Assembly (NCBI RefSeq): GCF_041734735.1
Contig: NC_134896.1
Span: forward strand, 35,336,309-35,400,308
Source of the DNA: Babylonia areolata
Taxonomy: Eukaryota > Mollusca > Gastropoda > Neogastropoda > Buccinidae
Direction of reading: 5' to 3'
DNA: 64,000 nt
In this document: one piece after another, positions 48,989-60,739 of the stretch
Position numbering within the stretch: position 1 is the stretch's first letter
How the letters are laid out: every line of letters starts with the position of its first letter
Position numbers and translations under genes: made by a program
The notes under the pieces: model-generated
Database searches by the model: none
Told to the model about the DNA's origin: nothing
The model's input: the letters and a program-made list of their open reading frames with translations, nothing else

Positions 48989-49596
48989 GTATCACTAGTT
49001 TAATCTGTTCTGCCTTAATTGGCATTGCACAACAGTATAATCACATACAATAAACACCAATTACAACAACAACAAAAAAGAAACAAAAACAACAAAACTG
49101 AAGCAGTAAAATATACAGCCAGACTCCATACTAAAATCATTTTCTCAATGCATATTAGCATATTAAAGCACACATACACAAAGCAACAAACAAACAAAAC
49201 ACACACACACACCTACTTAACATCTTCAGTGTTGATGATCTTCAGCAGTCCATTGCTAATGTATGACTTTTTCAACTCCTTGTTAAATAGTCCAGTTGGT
49301 TCGCTGTTATAGTTGTTAGTTTTTCATTAGAAATATGTTATATTGTTATGTTTTGTTTTGTTTTTTTGTTGTTGTTTTTTTTAACAAAACTTAAATCAAT
49401 CATTTTCTATATGTAATACACACACACACTCTCTTTCACTTACTCACATGCGTACACAGTAATCCCCCCACCCCCCCCCCCCTCGATTTTTTTCCCTACC
49501 CTCGTCTAATATCACTTACAGTGAAAAGACGTTAAACTAAAGAACGAATGAACACCTACTTAAGGCAAGCACAAAGTAGAACCAATGTGAAAACTG

Positions 49597-49854
49597 TTAA
49601 CCCCTTGAATGCTGAGCCTTGGTGAACAGAGATCAGCATAGTTGTGAATTTTAAGCACAATTTCTTTTTTGTTTTTGTTTTGTTTCTTTATGTCCTGCTA
49701 GTTAATCCACAACAAACTTGCTTTACATATATATTCTATTACACAAAACCTGCTTCAGTTTGCGCAGTCAGATATTTCCATCTGGAAATGCTTTTTCATC
49801 ACAGGTCTTCTGTGAGAGAGATTTATTCATGCCCCAGTTATGATAAGCTCTTAA
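49597..49854. mobile_element. Possible TTAA-type MITE, about 258 bp
   Basis: The left end ttaaccccttgaatgctgag matches the right end (reverse complement) of the element at 37722-37983 over about 35 bp with few differences, and the length to a TTAA at 49851 is similar (258 versus 262). The right end does not match well, so the boundary is uncertain. Confidence 0.4.
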
Positions 49855-50075
49855 CTATTCCCCCCACCCCCACCCCGACCCCCTCCCCACTTATTTTCTT
49901 TTAATCTGCATACAACTATAAACATACAGTGAAATAATATACAGGTGATTTGACTCAGTCATGCATGAAGAAACTACCAGCGCAATTACAGGAACATAAA
50001 ACACGATTACACAATGTGTCTAAAAACAACAAAAACAAACAAACAAACAAAAAACAAGAGAGGCAAGGCCTTCAA

Positions 50076-50562
50076 GACTCACTTGTGATAAATTAAGTTC
50101 CCTAGCATTAATTACAGAGTAATTTCCCTTTTTTACTATCTGCACCAAAATGTTTGCAAAATAAATAAAAATTCCATGCTTAGCAAAAGAAGTTCCTGTT
50201 TGAACCAAAAATGATAATAATGACTGCTCTTGTTGTTGGGTCAGAATATCAGATCAAAGTGCCAAGTTTAGAGAATACAAAAAATATAAATTTTACAGTA
50301 AATGCAGTTTGCATATAATTAGGCTTCTTTTTAAAAAAATTTTTTTGTGCCCATCCCAGAGGTGCAATATTGTTTTAAACAAGATGACTGGAAAGAACTG
50401 AATTTTTCCTATTTTTATGCCAAATTTGGTGTCAACTGACAAAGTATTTGCAGAGAAAATGTTAAAGTTTACCACGGACACACAGACACACGGACACACA
50501 CACACACAGACAACCGAACACCGGGTTAAAACATAGACTCACTTTGTTTACACAAGTGAGTC
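50076..50562. mobile_element. Non-autonomous element with 12-bp inverted ends and a 3' hairpin
   Basis: gactcacttgtg (50076-50087) and its exact reverse complement cacaagtgagtc (50551-50562) bound about 487 bp. Near the right end gactcactt and aagtgagtc also form a hairpin (50536-50562). A CA run with cacacggacaca lies just before it. The approach aacaagagaggcaaggcct at the left also occurs at about 1128-1147, suggesting a dispersed family. No ORF. Confidence 0.55.
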
Positions 50563-51046
50563 AAAAAACCATAACACCCAACCATGCAATGAGAAAGAAA
50601 ATGAACCTTTTATACACACAAAATCACACACAAACAAAGCAGCTATGCCATCAACATGAAACAAGACACATTATCCTTCAAAGTCACTACTAAATCCAGT
50701 AGTTTTTTTTTCCATTTTCACTTTTTCTCACAACAATAACTATTGCCCAGAGCCAAGCCAACCACACAGGGCCAAGGTTGGACTGAAACACATCGCTGTC
50801 AATCCACAGAAACCTGAAAAGGAGAGCTGGAAAAGAACATCAGCCACAAGCACAATCACATGTACAGACAAACAAAACTTAAGACATCGTCATTACGTGC
50901 TTACTTAAACAAGGTGTATCAATTCTGTATCTGTAAACATTTGTCTGAATGAAAATGTTGAAGAGAAAAAAAACAACAAAAAATCAACAAAACAACAATA
51001 ACAATCCCCCCCCCCCCCCCCCCCCCCACACACACACACCCTCCAA

Positions 51047-51291
51047 CTAACCCATTCAACCCTGGAAAATTGACAGTCTCACAAAACTTCCATGCAATGC
51101 TAATACAGAAAAAACAACAACAACAAAGAATATATGCTGTTTTTCCTCCAAGTCCACCACATGTCAGGAAATACTGAAGAAGTTAGCTCCCTTCCACAGC
51201 AGTTTATGCATGTCCAGGAACATGAAACCCGTTTCAATCAGACAAATTTTGACGCCAAAGCAACGCTCATGTACAGGGCTTGATGAGTTAA
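51047..51291 (+). mobile_element. TTAA-type MITE, family with 58813 copy
   Basis: Ends ctaacccattcaaccctgg and gggcttgatgagttaa form imperfect inverted termini, 245 bp. Internal landmarks (ttttcctccaa, gttagctccctt, gcttatgcatgt-like, attttgaygc) are shared in order with 58813-59049. Confidence 0.65.
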
Positions 51292-52564
51292 CTGTCAAAG
51301 ACATGCCTCTGGCACCAACAATTCCAGAGGAAGGAGAGGAGAGCAGGGGCCAGTGTGTGTGTGGGGCGGGAGTTGGGAGCATTAGCTACTCATAAAATTT
51401 CTTTTATTCATTTTTTTTTCTTATATAATTACTTATTATTTTGTATTCATTTTAGTAGTTACTCTTGCTGCACATTCTTATTTCACCTCAGTTGTCATGG
51501 ACTGCTGTGAGCTGAACAGTTTATCTAGTTATACTTTAGTGTTTCCACCTGCACTGTTCAACTGATGTCTGTGCAATCACGCGATCACCTTGTAAACCTG
51601 GAAATATGTATATGCACAATGGGGAGTGACGTGCTCCCAAGTTCCATGACATGCATCATGATCTGCATTCAATATAAACCAAACAAAAACCAAAAAAGCT
51701 TCAAAGTATCAGGTTATCCACACGTCTACGAAATTCAGAATTTCTGGCGAACCTGTGAAGCTGACAATTCTCTTGAAACACACACACACACAGAAAGAAA
51801 GAAAAGGTTTTTAAACCCCATCTAATCTTGTAAGGATGGCAGGAGTGTAATGCCAGTACAAATGGCACAACCTGCATATTTTATTGCCAGTAAGAATGGC
51901 ACAAATAATGTAATGTCAAAACCTTTTAAGGGAAACAAGGCACAAAATGATCATACACACACACACACACCAGACACTATTCCGTTATAAAAAAACAACT
52001 TTATTGTTATCATTCCACCTTGTTATTCCATGTTTATATTATCCATATGTAATGAACTGGTTATCATAAGTAAGACTGTCTTGTTAATCCATGTTTACAT
52101 TAAACGCATGTCATGCAAATGCACATGAACACAGACAAACACACACCGAGACAGGGGTGTTGTGATGTCTGTCATAAAGTCATGCAGTGGTGTGATGTGA
52201 AGCATGTTGGTGTGATGTAATGTGACCGAGACCTAGTCAAGTGGTGTGAAATGTTCTACACAATAGGTCTGAATCCTGGCAACTGAAGAAAAATAGGATG
52301 CCTTTGACATCAAATGGCATGATTGTTTTTTGGGTTTTTTTTTTTTTTCAAATGAAGGGGTCAGAGAGAGAGAGATCCCATCATTTTCTTGTGTCAGCCA
52401 TCATCCGCAAATAGCGTCTCTGCTGGCTGGGACAAATGCCGAGGCTCCCCACAACAAGGATCACGCACCAAGCCATGAACTGGACACCTGCGAGTCAGAG
52501 AAAGAGGGTGCAGCCCAAATGGAACAGGCAGCAAACAGTGAAGAGAGAAACCCCCCAAAAGGGA

Positions 52565-52682
52565 GTATGGCTGCCTGCATGATGGGGTAAAAATCGGTCA
52601 TTCATGAAAAAGCCCACTTGTGTACGTACATACAAGTGAATGTGGGAGTTGCAGCTCACGCGAAGGAAGAAGAAAGAAGATG
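52565..52682 (+). mobile_element. SINE family A, 3' fragment
   Basis: Only the 3' end: tatggctgcctgcatgatgg, aaaagcccacttgtgtacgt, gtgggagttgcagctcacg, then AAG repeats. Confidence 0.8.
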
Positions 52683-54228
52683 TTAAGTGAGAGTCGTCAG
52701 ACCTGTCAACAGATGAGGTGACTCCAGCAAACAGGACTTTGGGCGATGCAGCACCTTAAAAGTCTGTGTCTGATGAAGCTGGAGCATCTAAGTGTAAACC
52801 CGCCACTGAGTCGAGATCGATGCAACTTGATGTTGCAGAGTATAAGTGAAGTGAGTGGGCATTGTATAATCAATAATGACCACTGCATGAAGAATGCACT
52901 ACACCCTCAAACAGCTAACAGTTACCTGCTCTTCTCGCTGGTTTTAGATCAGTGCAGGGTGACTCAGTGACACACGTGCAGCCACACATACAAATGTGGG
53001 GAAAGGAGGAATCAGGTACAAACACAGAAGACCTGAGATGCCAACCCCTGTCAAATGTTTGTAAGAACAATCAGGAAATTGGGCAGGAACATTTTGAATT
53101 TGGTTGGAACACTCTGCCTACGAGCCACATCAGCAAATGTACATCTTATCTGCATGCCATACAAACGCTTGATTTAGCCACATTCTCTCTTGTTTGGACT
53201 AACGATTAAGCTGATTAGTCCACTCAATGTTGTTTCAATGTAAATACGCACCTGATTAGCACAGTATCAGCACATGAGACCAAGGTTAGAAGCGACCACC
53301 CTGGCCTCCTGATTGATAGGTACAGAGTGTCTGAGTAATGTTTCGACAGGAAAGCATGTGACCATGCAATGCAGTCAAAAATTAACTTGTCGGAACAATT
53401 TTGACGTTGGTGTAATGTCATAACAAACTGTGATCAAGCGTAAAAAAAAAACCATACGGTGAAATCATAGCAGTTGGCATCTCTGAAAATACCTGTCCTG
53501 CAGGCCTGATTGGAGCCCAGTCATCACCAAACTTTGTATACTCAATGAAAAAAAGGATGCAAAGCATAGCTGTGATATTATCAGAAACAAGACAAGTGTC
53601 CCATGTTCAGTCTGTTGTGCTAGCGACAACAGTAAAATCTGGCACTGACACAGTTTCTACACCATCTTCTTTGTTAACTATTGCCTCTATTTTTAATTTC
53701 TTTGGGTAAAGACAATCATAAGAATCCCTATTGGCAGAACTGTCAAGACCAAGAAGGCAAAGAATCTCCTCGTTCAACAAAGGTCACTTTCTTGACATTT
53801 TTACATCCAAATTTACCAAACTGCATGCACAAAAACATTCACTTACTGAAATGGAAGCAATACTAGCAAGGGAAGTAACTATATTCCTGCTAAAATTGTG
53901 CACACTCAAAACAAACAGGAGTTTTGTACCTTATCCTGCTCATATGAGTTGACTCATATAATTTCCACTGACCGCAATGTGGACGGAATATGACTGCATA
54001 CATATTTCATCACTGATGTGTTAACAGTGAAAGAAGTAAAACTGATGGGTTTTGTTGCTGAATAAACTATTACTGAAGAAACTGTATCATGTGAGGTGGT
54101 ACGATGTGGTGGGATTCTTTGAGGAAAAAGTGAACTTCTGTCACATCAGCTTAGCACCATCTACTGAATGCTGTGGGTTTGAACCTAATGTAACTGGTCA
54201 AAATAAATATCATGATAAACACCACCAA

Positions 54229-54325
54229 AGTAACTCAGCAGCAGTTCAGGGTCTCCTTTGGTGTGTGGCTTCCTGGTGACCTAACATCAATAATTCCTGG
54301 TGGACTGCTGATCGTATTGAGTTCA
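54229..54325 (+). repeat. Dispersed repeat, copy 2 (partner at 208)
   Basis: Second copy of the unidentified repeat at 208-320, in the same orientation, inside the AKT intron. The similarity ends without an inverted terminus or A-rich tail, so it may be the inner part of a larger old element. Confidence 0.5.
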
Positions 54326-55642
54326 TTGACAAAAACACTTGGTAACTTTAGCTTGGGGAATCCTTCTAGATTCTACTGATAGCTAGAAATCCCATCTACA
54401 TCAAGAGCCAGGTAATCCTTTATTTGAACAATTTAATTTGGTTACTGACTGTGTTTTGACTCACTTTCTATCTTTACTTCCATGTCAGAGTTGAGACCAT
54501 GCTTAATTCAGTCTTCGATACTGACAAAAAAACAACAACAAAAAACAAAAAAACAAAACAAAAAACTCTCAAATCCAAACAAAACAATCCTAAACGGAGT
54601 TTCTAGCAATTTGGTGTTTGAGACTGCAGTCAGATGTACTGCAGATATTATAAAGTTGTCCTGCAAGGCAGTGGACAAACTTATTTTTTATGTATGACTA
54701 AATTTTAAATGATATATAATAATTCCATAAAACTATCAGCATTCTTTTCCAGGAAACCCACTCTTTGAGTGTGAAACAATGAGCAAATTTATATGATTGG
54801 TCGTGGAAAGAACTGACTTCTCTGGGCACAAGATGATCAACAATAATACCTGTGATCCCTTCACCAGCACACTGACGTTCGTCACATTTTCAACACATGA
54901 TCCTGAACAATAAGACTGCAGGTCCCTGCATTGACAATACAACCTTCCTTGTTGGGAAAATAACAGTCTGCTGAAAGTGAAACACTACATGTAAATAATT
55001 TAATCATAAAAAAAAGATAACACACATTAAACACACACATACACACAACAAAAAAGCTCATATTTAACCACCATCAATTCAACAAAACCTAATACGTTTG
55101 TCATAGTTGTAAGTGATCTTTATAGATTTGACAATTTCAAACAAAAAAATGCTCATTTATAATTATACTGTGGTTTGTATCACCTTACAATCATACTGAT
55201 AGTAAGGAAACGTTTCTTGAAAAAGTTAATTCATGATTTCACTGTGACTATCAGAATAAAAACTGATACTTCATGAAAAAGTCAAACATGCTGACCAGAA
55301 AGGCTGGAATGAACTCTTTCAAGAAGATACGAAAGACATCTGAACTAGACACGGAAAACACTCTCCAGTGTCAAGTTTAAAACTGACTCGATCAACAGTA
55401 TCACAACGCTGCTTGCAATTTCACTGACCAGAAAAACTATCTGTAATTTTTGTACTATTTACAGTAATATATTAACAGTTTTACTTTTAGCCAAGGTAAG
55501 CATAATCTGTTAAAAAGTAAATGCTGTATGCAGTGAACACTTTCAGTGAATCATAAACAGATGACTAGTAATTTCACACTACATTCATTAAAAAAACAAA
55601 CAAACTATGTTTATCACCGCACTACAACTCACCAATCATGTA

Positions 55643-55874
55643 TTAACTCTCTCCATACGAATGGCGAACGAGACGATGTTAACAGCGTTTCACCCCAATT
55701 ACCACCATCAAAATATTACAAGCAGAAGGCTCTTACACTGAAGAGGTGAATGTTGACAAAGAATACCACAATTCTGACGACGGAAGCTAAAGGTTGGGTC
55801 ATTGAGACACCCACTGGACATCTGAGGTGTCTGTGTAGAGGAGAAGAGAGGACTGGCCGTACTGAGTGAGTTAA
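55643..55874 (-). mobile_element. TTAA-flanked MITE (piggyBac-type), copy 2
   Basis: Reversed copy of 33828-34059, also exactly 232 bp with TTAA at both ends (55643-55646 and 55871-55874). Few substitutions separate the two, so the family moved fairly recently. Confidence 0.8.
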
Positions 55875-57380
55875 GCTTAAGAACAAGCTTTCCATCAGCA
55901 AACCTCAGATATGCACAGTTGTGATTTTTTATGAACACAACACGGTCACTTGTGAATACATAATTTCAGCAGATGAAAAAGAATCAATTTAGAGAGCACA
56001 CTGCAGATATAATTACATTCATAACTAAGCCTGATTAAAGTAATAATAATATGCTTAATAATTATCATCTCAGTGTAATAAGCACCCAGTATTGTGCAGC
56101 CTCAAACCAGATTTTCCTGTTATATGAACTTGTGGCAAAGCAAAAGCAAACCATCAATATGTACACAAATACAGAACGACAAGAAGGAGAAAGATAAAGT
56201 TTCATAAAATAAACAATAAAGTAAACTATTTACTTAAAACTTTCAATCTATAAAATAAATACTGTAAACAGTGAAGTCAACATACAAAATCACAATGAAC
56301 ATCAAACTGTTAAAAATGCTATAAAACCGAAAGGAAAAACAAGAAGAAAAAAACAACAACAACAACATGAAACAACAACAACAATGGATGTATATAACAA
56401 GTAATTATACTGTATGTGTTAATAACTTATGATAAGTAACAAAAACAATATAAATAGTAATACTGGACTTCTAAAGTCAGAGGTAGTCAATATGTGCCTG
56501 AAATAAAATGAACACAGCAGTTACAACAAATTTGCACGATATTCGAGGCCTCACTCCATGTAATTTTACAGGCCAGAAAAATTGTGCACGTTTAAAACTT
56601 AAGTAACATAGTTATGTTTTGCGCACAATGCAACATACGGGCCAAGGGCACATAATTCATGTCGTTTACAGCTCAGCCACTGTCAAAAGCACTATCGCTT
56701 CAGGATCCAAAGCACTTAATTTAACAACAAAACTACCCACAAACCAACACACACAAAGCCCAGAACAATATATAATGCTTGCAGGCATCAGATTACTTGC
56801 AATCAAAACAGTTTCTAAAACCTTCAATCTTGTCCGAAGCAGTAGCAATAGCAGCACTAGAAGTGGTGGTCATAAAAATACAAGTAATAGTAGTAGGAGT
56901 GTCAGGACAAAAACAAGTTGTGAAGCTTTATAAATCAGTCCCTTCTTTGTTGAATAAAAAAAATGGATATCATTCGGTTCTGCACTTTAACTGCCTAGGT
57001 TTGGTGGGGTGTTTTTTTATGTTTTTTTTGTTTTTGTTTGTTTGTTTTGTTTCTTTTCTTACTCATCTAAGTTCATCTTGAAATATGGTACAGTCAAAAT
57101 CATGAAAGATCTCAAACATATTAAAATATACACCATCTGCTTCTGTTGTACAGAAAATGGTCTAGTGGTTTGTGGGAAATCACAGTCTATGGTCTTGCAT
57201 GTGTGTTCTTAAAAACTAAAAAAAAAAAAACCCAAAAACAACAGCAACGAATGAAAAACATTCATTTTAAGAAGAAAAAACACACACACAAAAAAAACAC
57301 ACACAAAAAAACACACACACACAAAAAACAAACCCTTGCTCTGCACCTTTTGTTGACATATCAATATATTCGATTGTGAT

Positions 57381-57520
57381 AGAAAACTACCTCTTCTTAA
57401 AATAACTTACAATGATGCAATTTTTTTTCAACTTCTGATATATCATATATTCACTGAAACAGAAAACTGCCTCTTCTTAAAATAACTAACAGTGACCCAA
57501 TTTTGTTGCAACTTCTGTCA
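57381..57520. repeat. 80-bp tandem duplication
   Basis: agaaaactacctcttcttaa at 57381 recurs as agaaaactgcctcttcttaa at 57461, with about 57 bp well matched in each copy. A similar two-copy pattern lies at about 59425-59535 (landmark aaaagaggaacgt). Confidence 0.85.
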
Positions 57521-57697
57521 TAAATTCTGCTGTTCCGACACCAAAAATGATTATACAATGAATGGGAATTTATGGAATTTTTTATGTCAATTCTGTTCAA
57601 AAAAGAGGAAAGAGTAGAGAGAGAAAAAAAAAAATGTTGCGGGATCGATGCAAAGTAGTTTCCTTGCTTTGACTTTGAGTGCATGGCACAGTTGTGT

Positions 57698-58237
57698 TTA
57701 ACACTTTGCTTACTTTAGTCGCAGCTCGGCGCCTTGCAGCGAGAACACCACAATCGCTGCACGGCGACTTGTAGGGACAAGGCTGCTGGCGCCAGTCGGT
57801 GACTTAAGCAATGGAGTTAACAAACTTGTGCTACTCTTCAATAAATAACACCAAACTTAGCCTGCCCTTTCTGCCACATGTACCGGAAAGATCCCTCTCA
57901 TTGCTAAACAAACTCTTGTGGGGTTTGAAGCAATTTTCAGCGGCTTCTTCAAACTTAAGAGTTTGAATGATGGCAAGTTCTTCAACCAGTTCAGTCTGTA
58001 ACCAGCAGTCTCACTTTAGACCACGATATATGGGACAGCGAGTCTAACTGAAAGTCAGCTGGTGGAAAATGATTTTGCTGCTGAAAGTGACAGTGGAGAA
58101 GAGATGCCACATGCCAGCGAACTGATGAGCGACACTGACAGGTCTGCTGCACAGCTGGTTTTCAGCTGTACTGTGCAGCTGACTTGGCTGGCTAGCAGGT
58201 GTTAGCAGCTTGAACATAGCTGGCAATGTAGGGTTAA
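57698..58237 (+). mobile_element. piggyBac-type non-autonomous element, 540 bp
   Basis: TTAA at both ends (57698-57701, 58234-58237), with weakly inverted termini (ttaacactttgcttac; ttaaccctacattgcc at the other end). Near 58060-58150 the plus strand reads an acidic peptide VENDFAAESDSGEEMPHAS then SDTDR, like the acidic N-terminus of piggyBac transposases. The catalytic part is absent. Different family from 16450-17229. Confidence 0.55.
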
Positions 58238-58812
58238 TTTCAAGATTTTTGAACTGACAGTTTGAGCAAGTTGTCAATTTTCAACCTCGAGAGAAAAGAA
58301 AACATCACGAATATGCAAATATATACTGTATTTTCATGCTGGTACCAAGGACAAGGTCACACGGCCAACCATCAATTTTATGCATATGCATGTGATTTCA
58401 GTTAAATAATTGTTAATAGTTTCAGCTTTCCAGATTCAATTAAAACCCAATTTCTGTTTTTTTTAATCAAAATCCTGACTGAAGCATGAAGCATACAAAA
58501 ATTTTTTTTCCCTAATAAAATGCTTATCACATTTTTTTTTTCTCCCAAAACTCCTGTTCTGGATTGAATAAAAATACAAACAATAATATCTAAAATATTA
58601 TACTTCAAAATTTGATGGAAGCATTTAATAAACTCTTTTGCCAAAAAGAAAAAAAAAAGAAAAAAAAGAAAAGAAAAGAAATTAAAACAACAACAAAAAA
58701 ACATGGAGGAATTTGAAAGAAGCGGAAGCTTGAAGTTATGGTCCTTTTCACAAGACTTATTGGTCCTGCAAAGTTCTACACTGACCTACAGATCAATCTG
58801 GAACAACTTCTT

Positions 58813-59049
58813 TTAACCTATTCAACCCTAGGGAGGTTACAGCCTGTACAGGCTTCCCTGCCTTATTCATGTGGAGAAAACGCAGAAAATAACTGAAATT
58901 GGCCAGTTTTTCCTCCAACTGACAGCTGAATATGTTAGCTCCCTTTGCTTGCAGCTTATGTATATGTAGAGAAGTGGAAACTGTTTCACTTAAACAAATG
59001 AATTTTGATGCTTAAGCAATGCTTGGGCGCAGGGGGTTCAACAAGTTAA
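58813..59049 (+). mobile_element. TTAA-type MITE, family with 51047 copy
   Basis: 237 bp between TTAA sites with imperfect inverted ends (ttaacctattcaaccct and ggggttcaacaagttaa). Same family and orientation as 51047-51291. Confidence 0.7.
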
Positions 59050-60302
59050 AGCTCTCTCACTCTGTCTGCTTCTCCCTCAACCACTGCTGTTTAGTACAGG
59101 AACGTAGCAGTGTCTCAGCTATTCTACAGCTTCTGGAAAAAGTTAAGAAAATTTGAGATCAGGTCTAATTCTGCTCACACTGTGTGCTATCAGCCTAAAC
59201 AGGACTGTCAACAAAATATTAGCATAAGCAATATGCGTGCACTTTCAGTCCACCTAATCTGCAGCACAGCAACAACCCATTTTCTCAAGCTCCCGAAATA
59301 TCTCTGTAAAGGTGGGACCATCACATATGGAGCTTTACCATGTAATTGACATCTTCCGTCAAATAAAGGATTCTGCAGTGATCTCAAGGAAGATGCCTTG
59401 CTAAATTAGGTCATGAAAACAAAACTTGCATACGCTTCTTTACAAAAGAGGAACGTATTTCATCATCCATGCTAACTTGAATTATAAAAGGCAAAAATTG
59501 TATATGCTTCTTATAAAAGAGGAACGTGGTTTATCATCTCAAGCACTTTCTTCATAGCCAGTCTGCACTTCTATCTTGCGCCAAGAGGCAGTCAGATAAT
59601 ACAGGGATTCATTCTGGTCCTCGAACTTGGTCCATGTACATGACTGCAGAAAGTGTTCACATTGTTGATATGTCTTCTGTGCTGTTTTAATAAAAATAGT
59701 GCTTTCATAGTCCGAATCTACAATCCCACCTCAGCCACTTCTGCCAATACAGTGCTTAATTCAGATGCAGCTGCACACGTTTACAGGAATATGTTAGCAA
59801 CTGGCTAAACACATCTGAAGCAAACAACTAATAAAATAAATCAATCAAATAACTGGTTTTCTACAGAAAAATGAAGATGCCTTCTGATTTGAGACCTTCC
59901 CTTATTTTATTTTATTTTTTTTTTAGTACCTGGGAGGCATGATTACTATTTATAACAAACACTTACTACTAAGTCTTTACAACAGATTTCAAATCTTTTA
60001 AAATATAATCATTATGATCATACAAACATATTTTCAGAACATCACAGCAACTGTAAATTGTTAAAAAAAAGAAAAGAAAAAAAGTACTATAACAGCCGTG
60101 AAATCATAACAAATGATCATGTTAATTCTGACACCTTTGGGAAATTACAATACACCAAGTAACTGACCACCTTAAAAAAACACACAAATAAACTGCTATG
60201 ATTAAAGTGACCTTGTTTCACAGTGATCATTCTACAATATATGACTTTATGTAAGTGATTATAACAATCACAGTAACATCAACAAACAGCCATATTTACC
60301 AT

Positions 60303-60346
<44 letters not shown>

Positions 60347-60457
60347 CAACCCCACTAAACCCACTAACTACGAAAAAGCAAACGACCTCCAGCAGCTCCC
60401 ATATAGAAGACTAGACACAGCAATAACGCCACTCTCTCTCTCAATCTACTCAATCAA
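59050..60457. other. 3' side of AKT exon A, probable 3' UTR and flank
   Basis: Read on the minus strand after the exon A stop: a U40 tract at 60306-60345, then AT-rich sequence. Overlapping AATAAA signals (complement of 59906-59916) lie about 545 nt after the stop and could end an isoform A transcript. No other gene seen. Confidence 0.4.
60306..60345 (-). repeat. A40 homopolymer (U40 in AKT exon A transcript)
   Basis: Forty uninterrupted A on the plus strand, 112 nt past the exon A stop codon on the transcribed side. If the 3' UTR extends this far it would be a poly-U tract. Confidence 0.9.
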
Positions 60458-60727
60458 TCAAGTGTCCCAGACAGTGTCCAGACTCATGTTGGACAGCCTG
60501 TTTTCCGTCAGCACACTCCGGGCCTCCTGGTAAGAGAACTGCTCAAAGTACGGCTGCACCTCCATCTCATCCTCCACTCCTGGCAGAACCTGGGCGATGG
60601 CCGCCGCAGCCATCTCTGCCGGTTCGCTACCCGGCGGGGTCAAGTTCACCGTGTCTCTCGTGAACGCGTCATCAAAGTAGCGCGTGTCGGTTTCGGAGGT
60701 GACTTGAGGCTTGAAGGGCGGAGGGAT
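60458..60727 (-). CDS. AKT: AKT alternative last exon A (proximal), canonical C-tail
   Basis: Minus strand, phase 0, 89 codons plus TGA (60458-60460), beginning right after acceptor gctcggtcag with [20 protein letters not shown] is almost word for word the AKT C-tail start. RYFDDAF is the active-site tether that packs near the ATP pocket. NLTPPG holds the turn-motif Thr (residue 30, human AKT1 Thr450), and PYFEQFSY holds the hydrophobic-motif Ser (residue 65, Ser473), phosphorylated by mTORC2 for full activity. An Ala-rich linker of about 20 residues separates them, longer than in vertebrates. A 23-residue extension follows the hydrophobic motif, where human AKT1 has only a few residues. The open frame continues upstream into intronic repeats, but the acceptor and homology fix the exon start. 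Identity is secure; the kinase domain lies outside the window. Confidence 0.95.
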   Translation of the reverse strand: MPPPFKPQVTSETDTRYFDDAFTRDTVNLTPPGSEPAEMAAAAIAQVLPGVEDEMEVQPYFEQFSYQEARSVLTENRLSNMSLDTVWDT

Positions 60728-60739
60728 CTGACCGAGCGA

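Larger units (their letters stand above)
47947..57697. other. AKT intron between alternative last exons, no other exon recognised
   Basis: Sequence between exon B and exon A that is intron for isoform B and downstream DNA for isoform A. Holds a long TG run (48295-48356), AT/CA/GA runs (48861-48990), C-runs near 49460 and 51005-51027, and the mobile elements listed separately. Confidence 0.5.
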
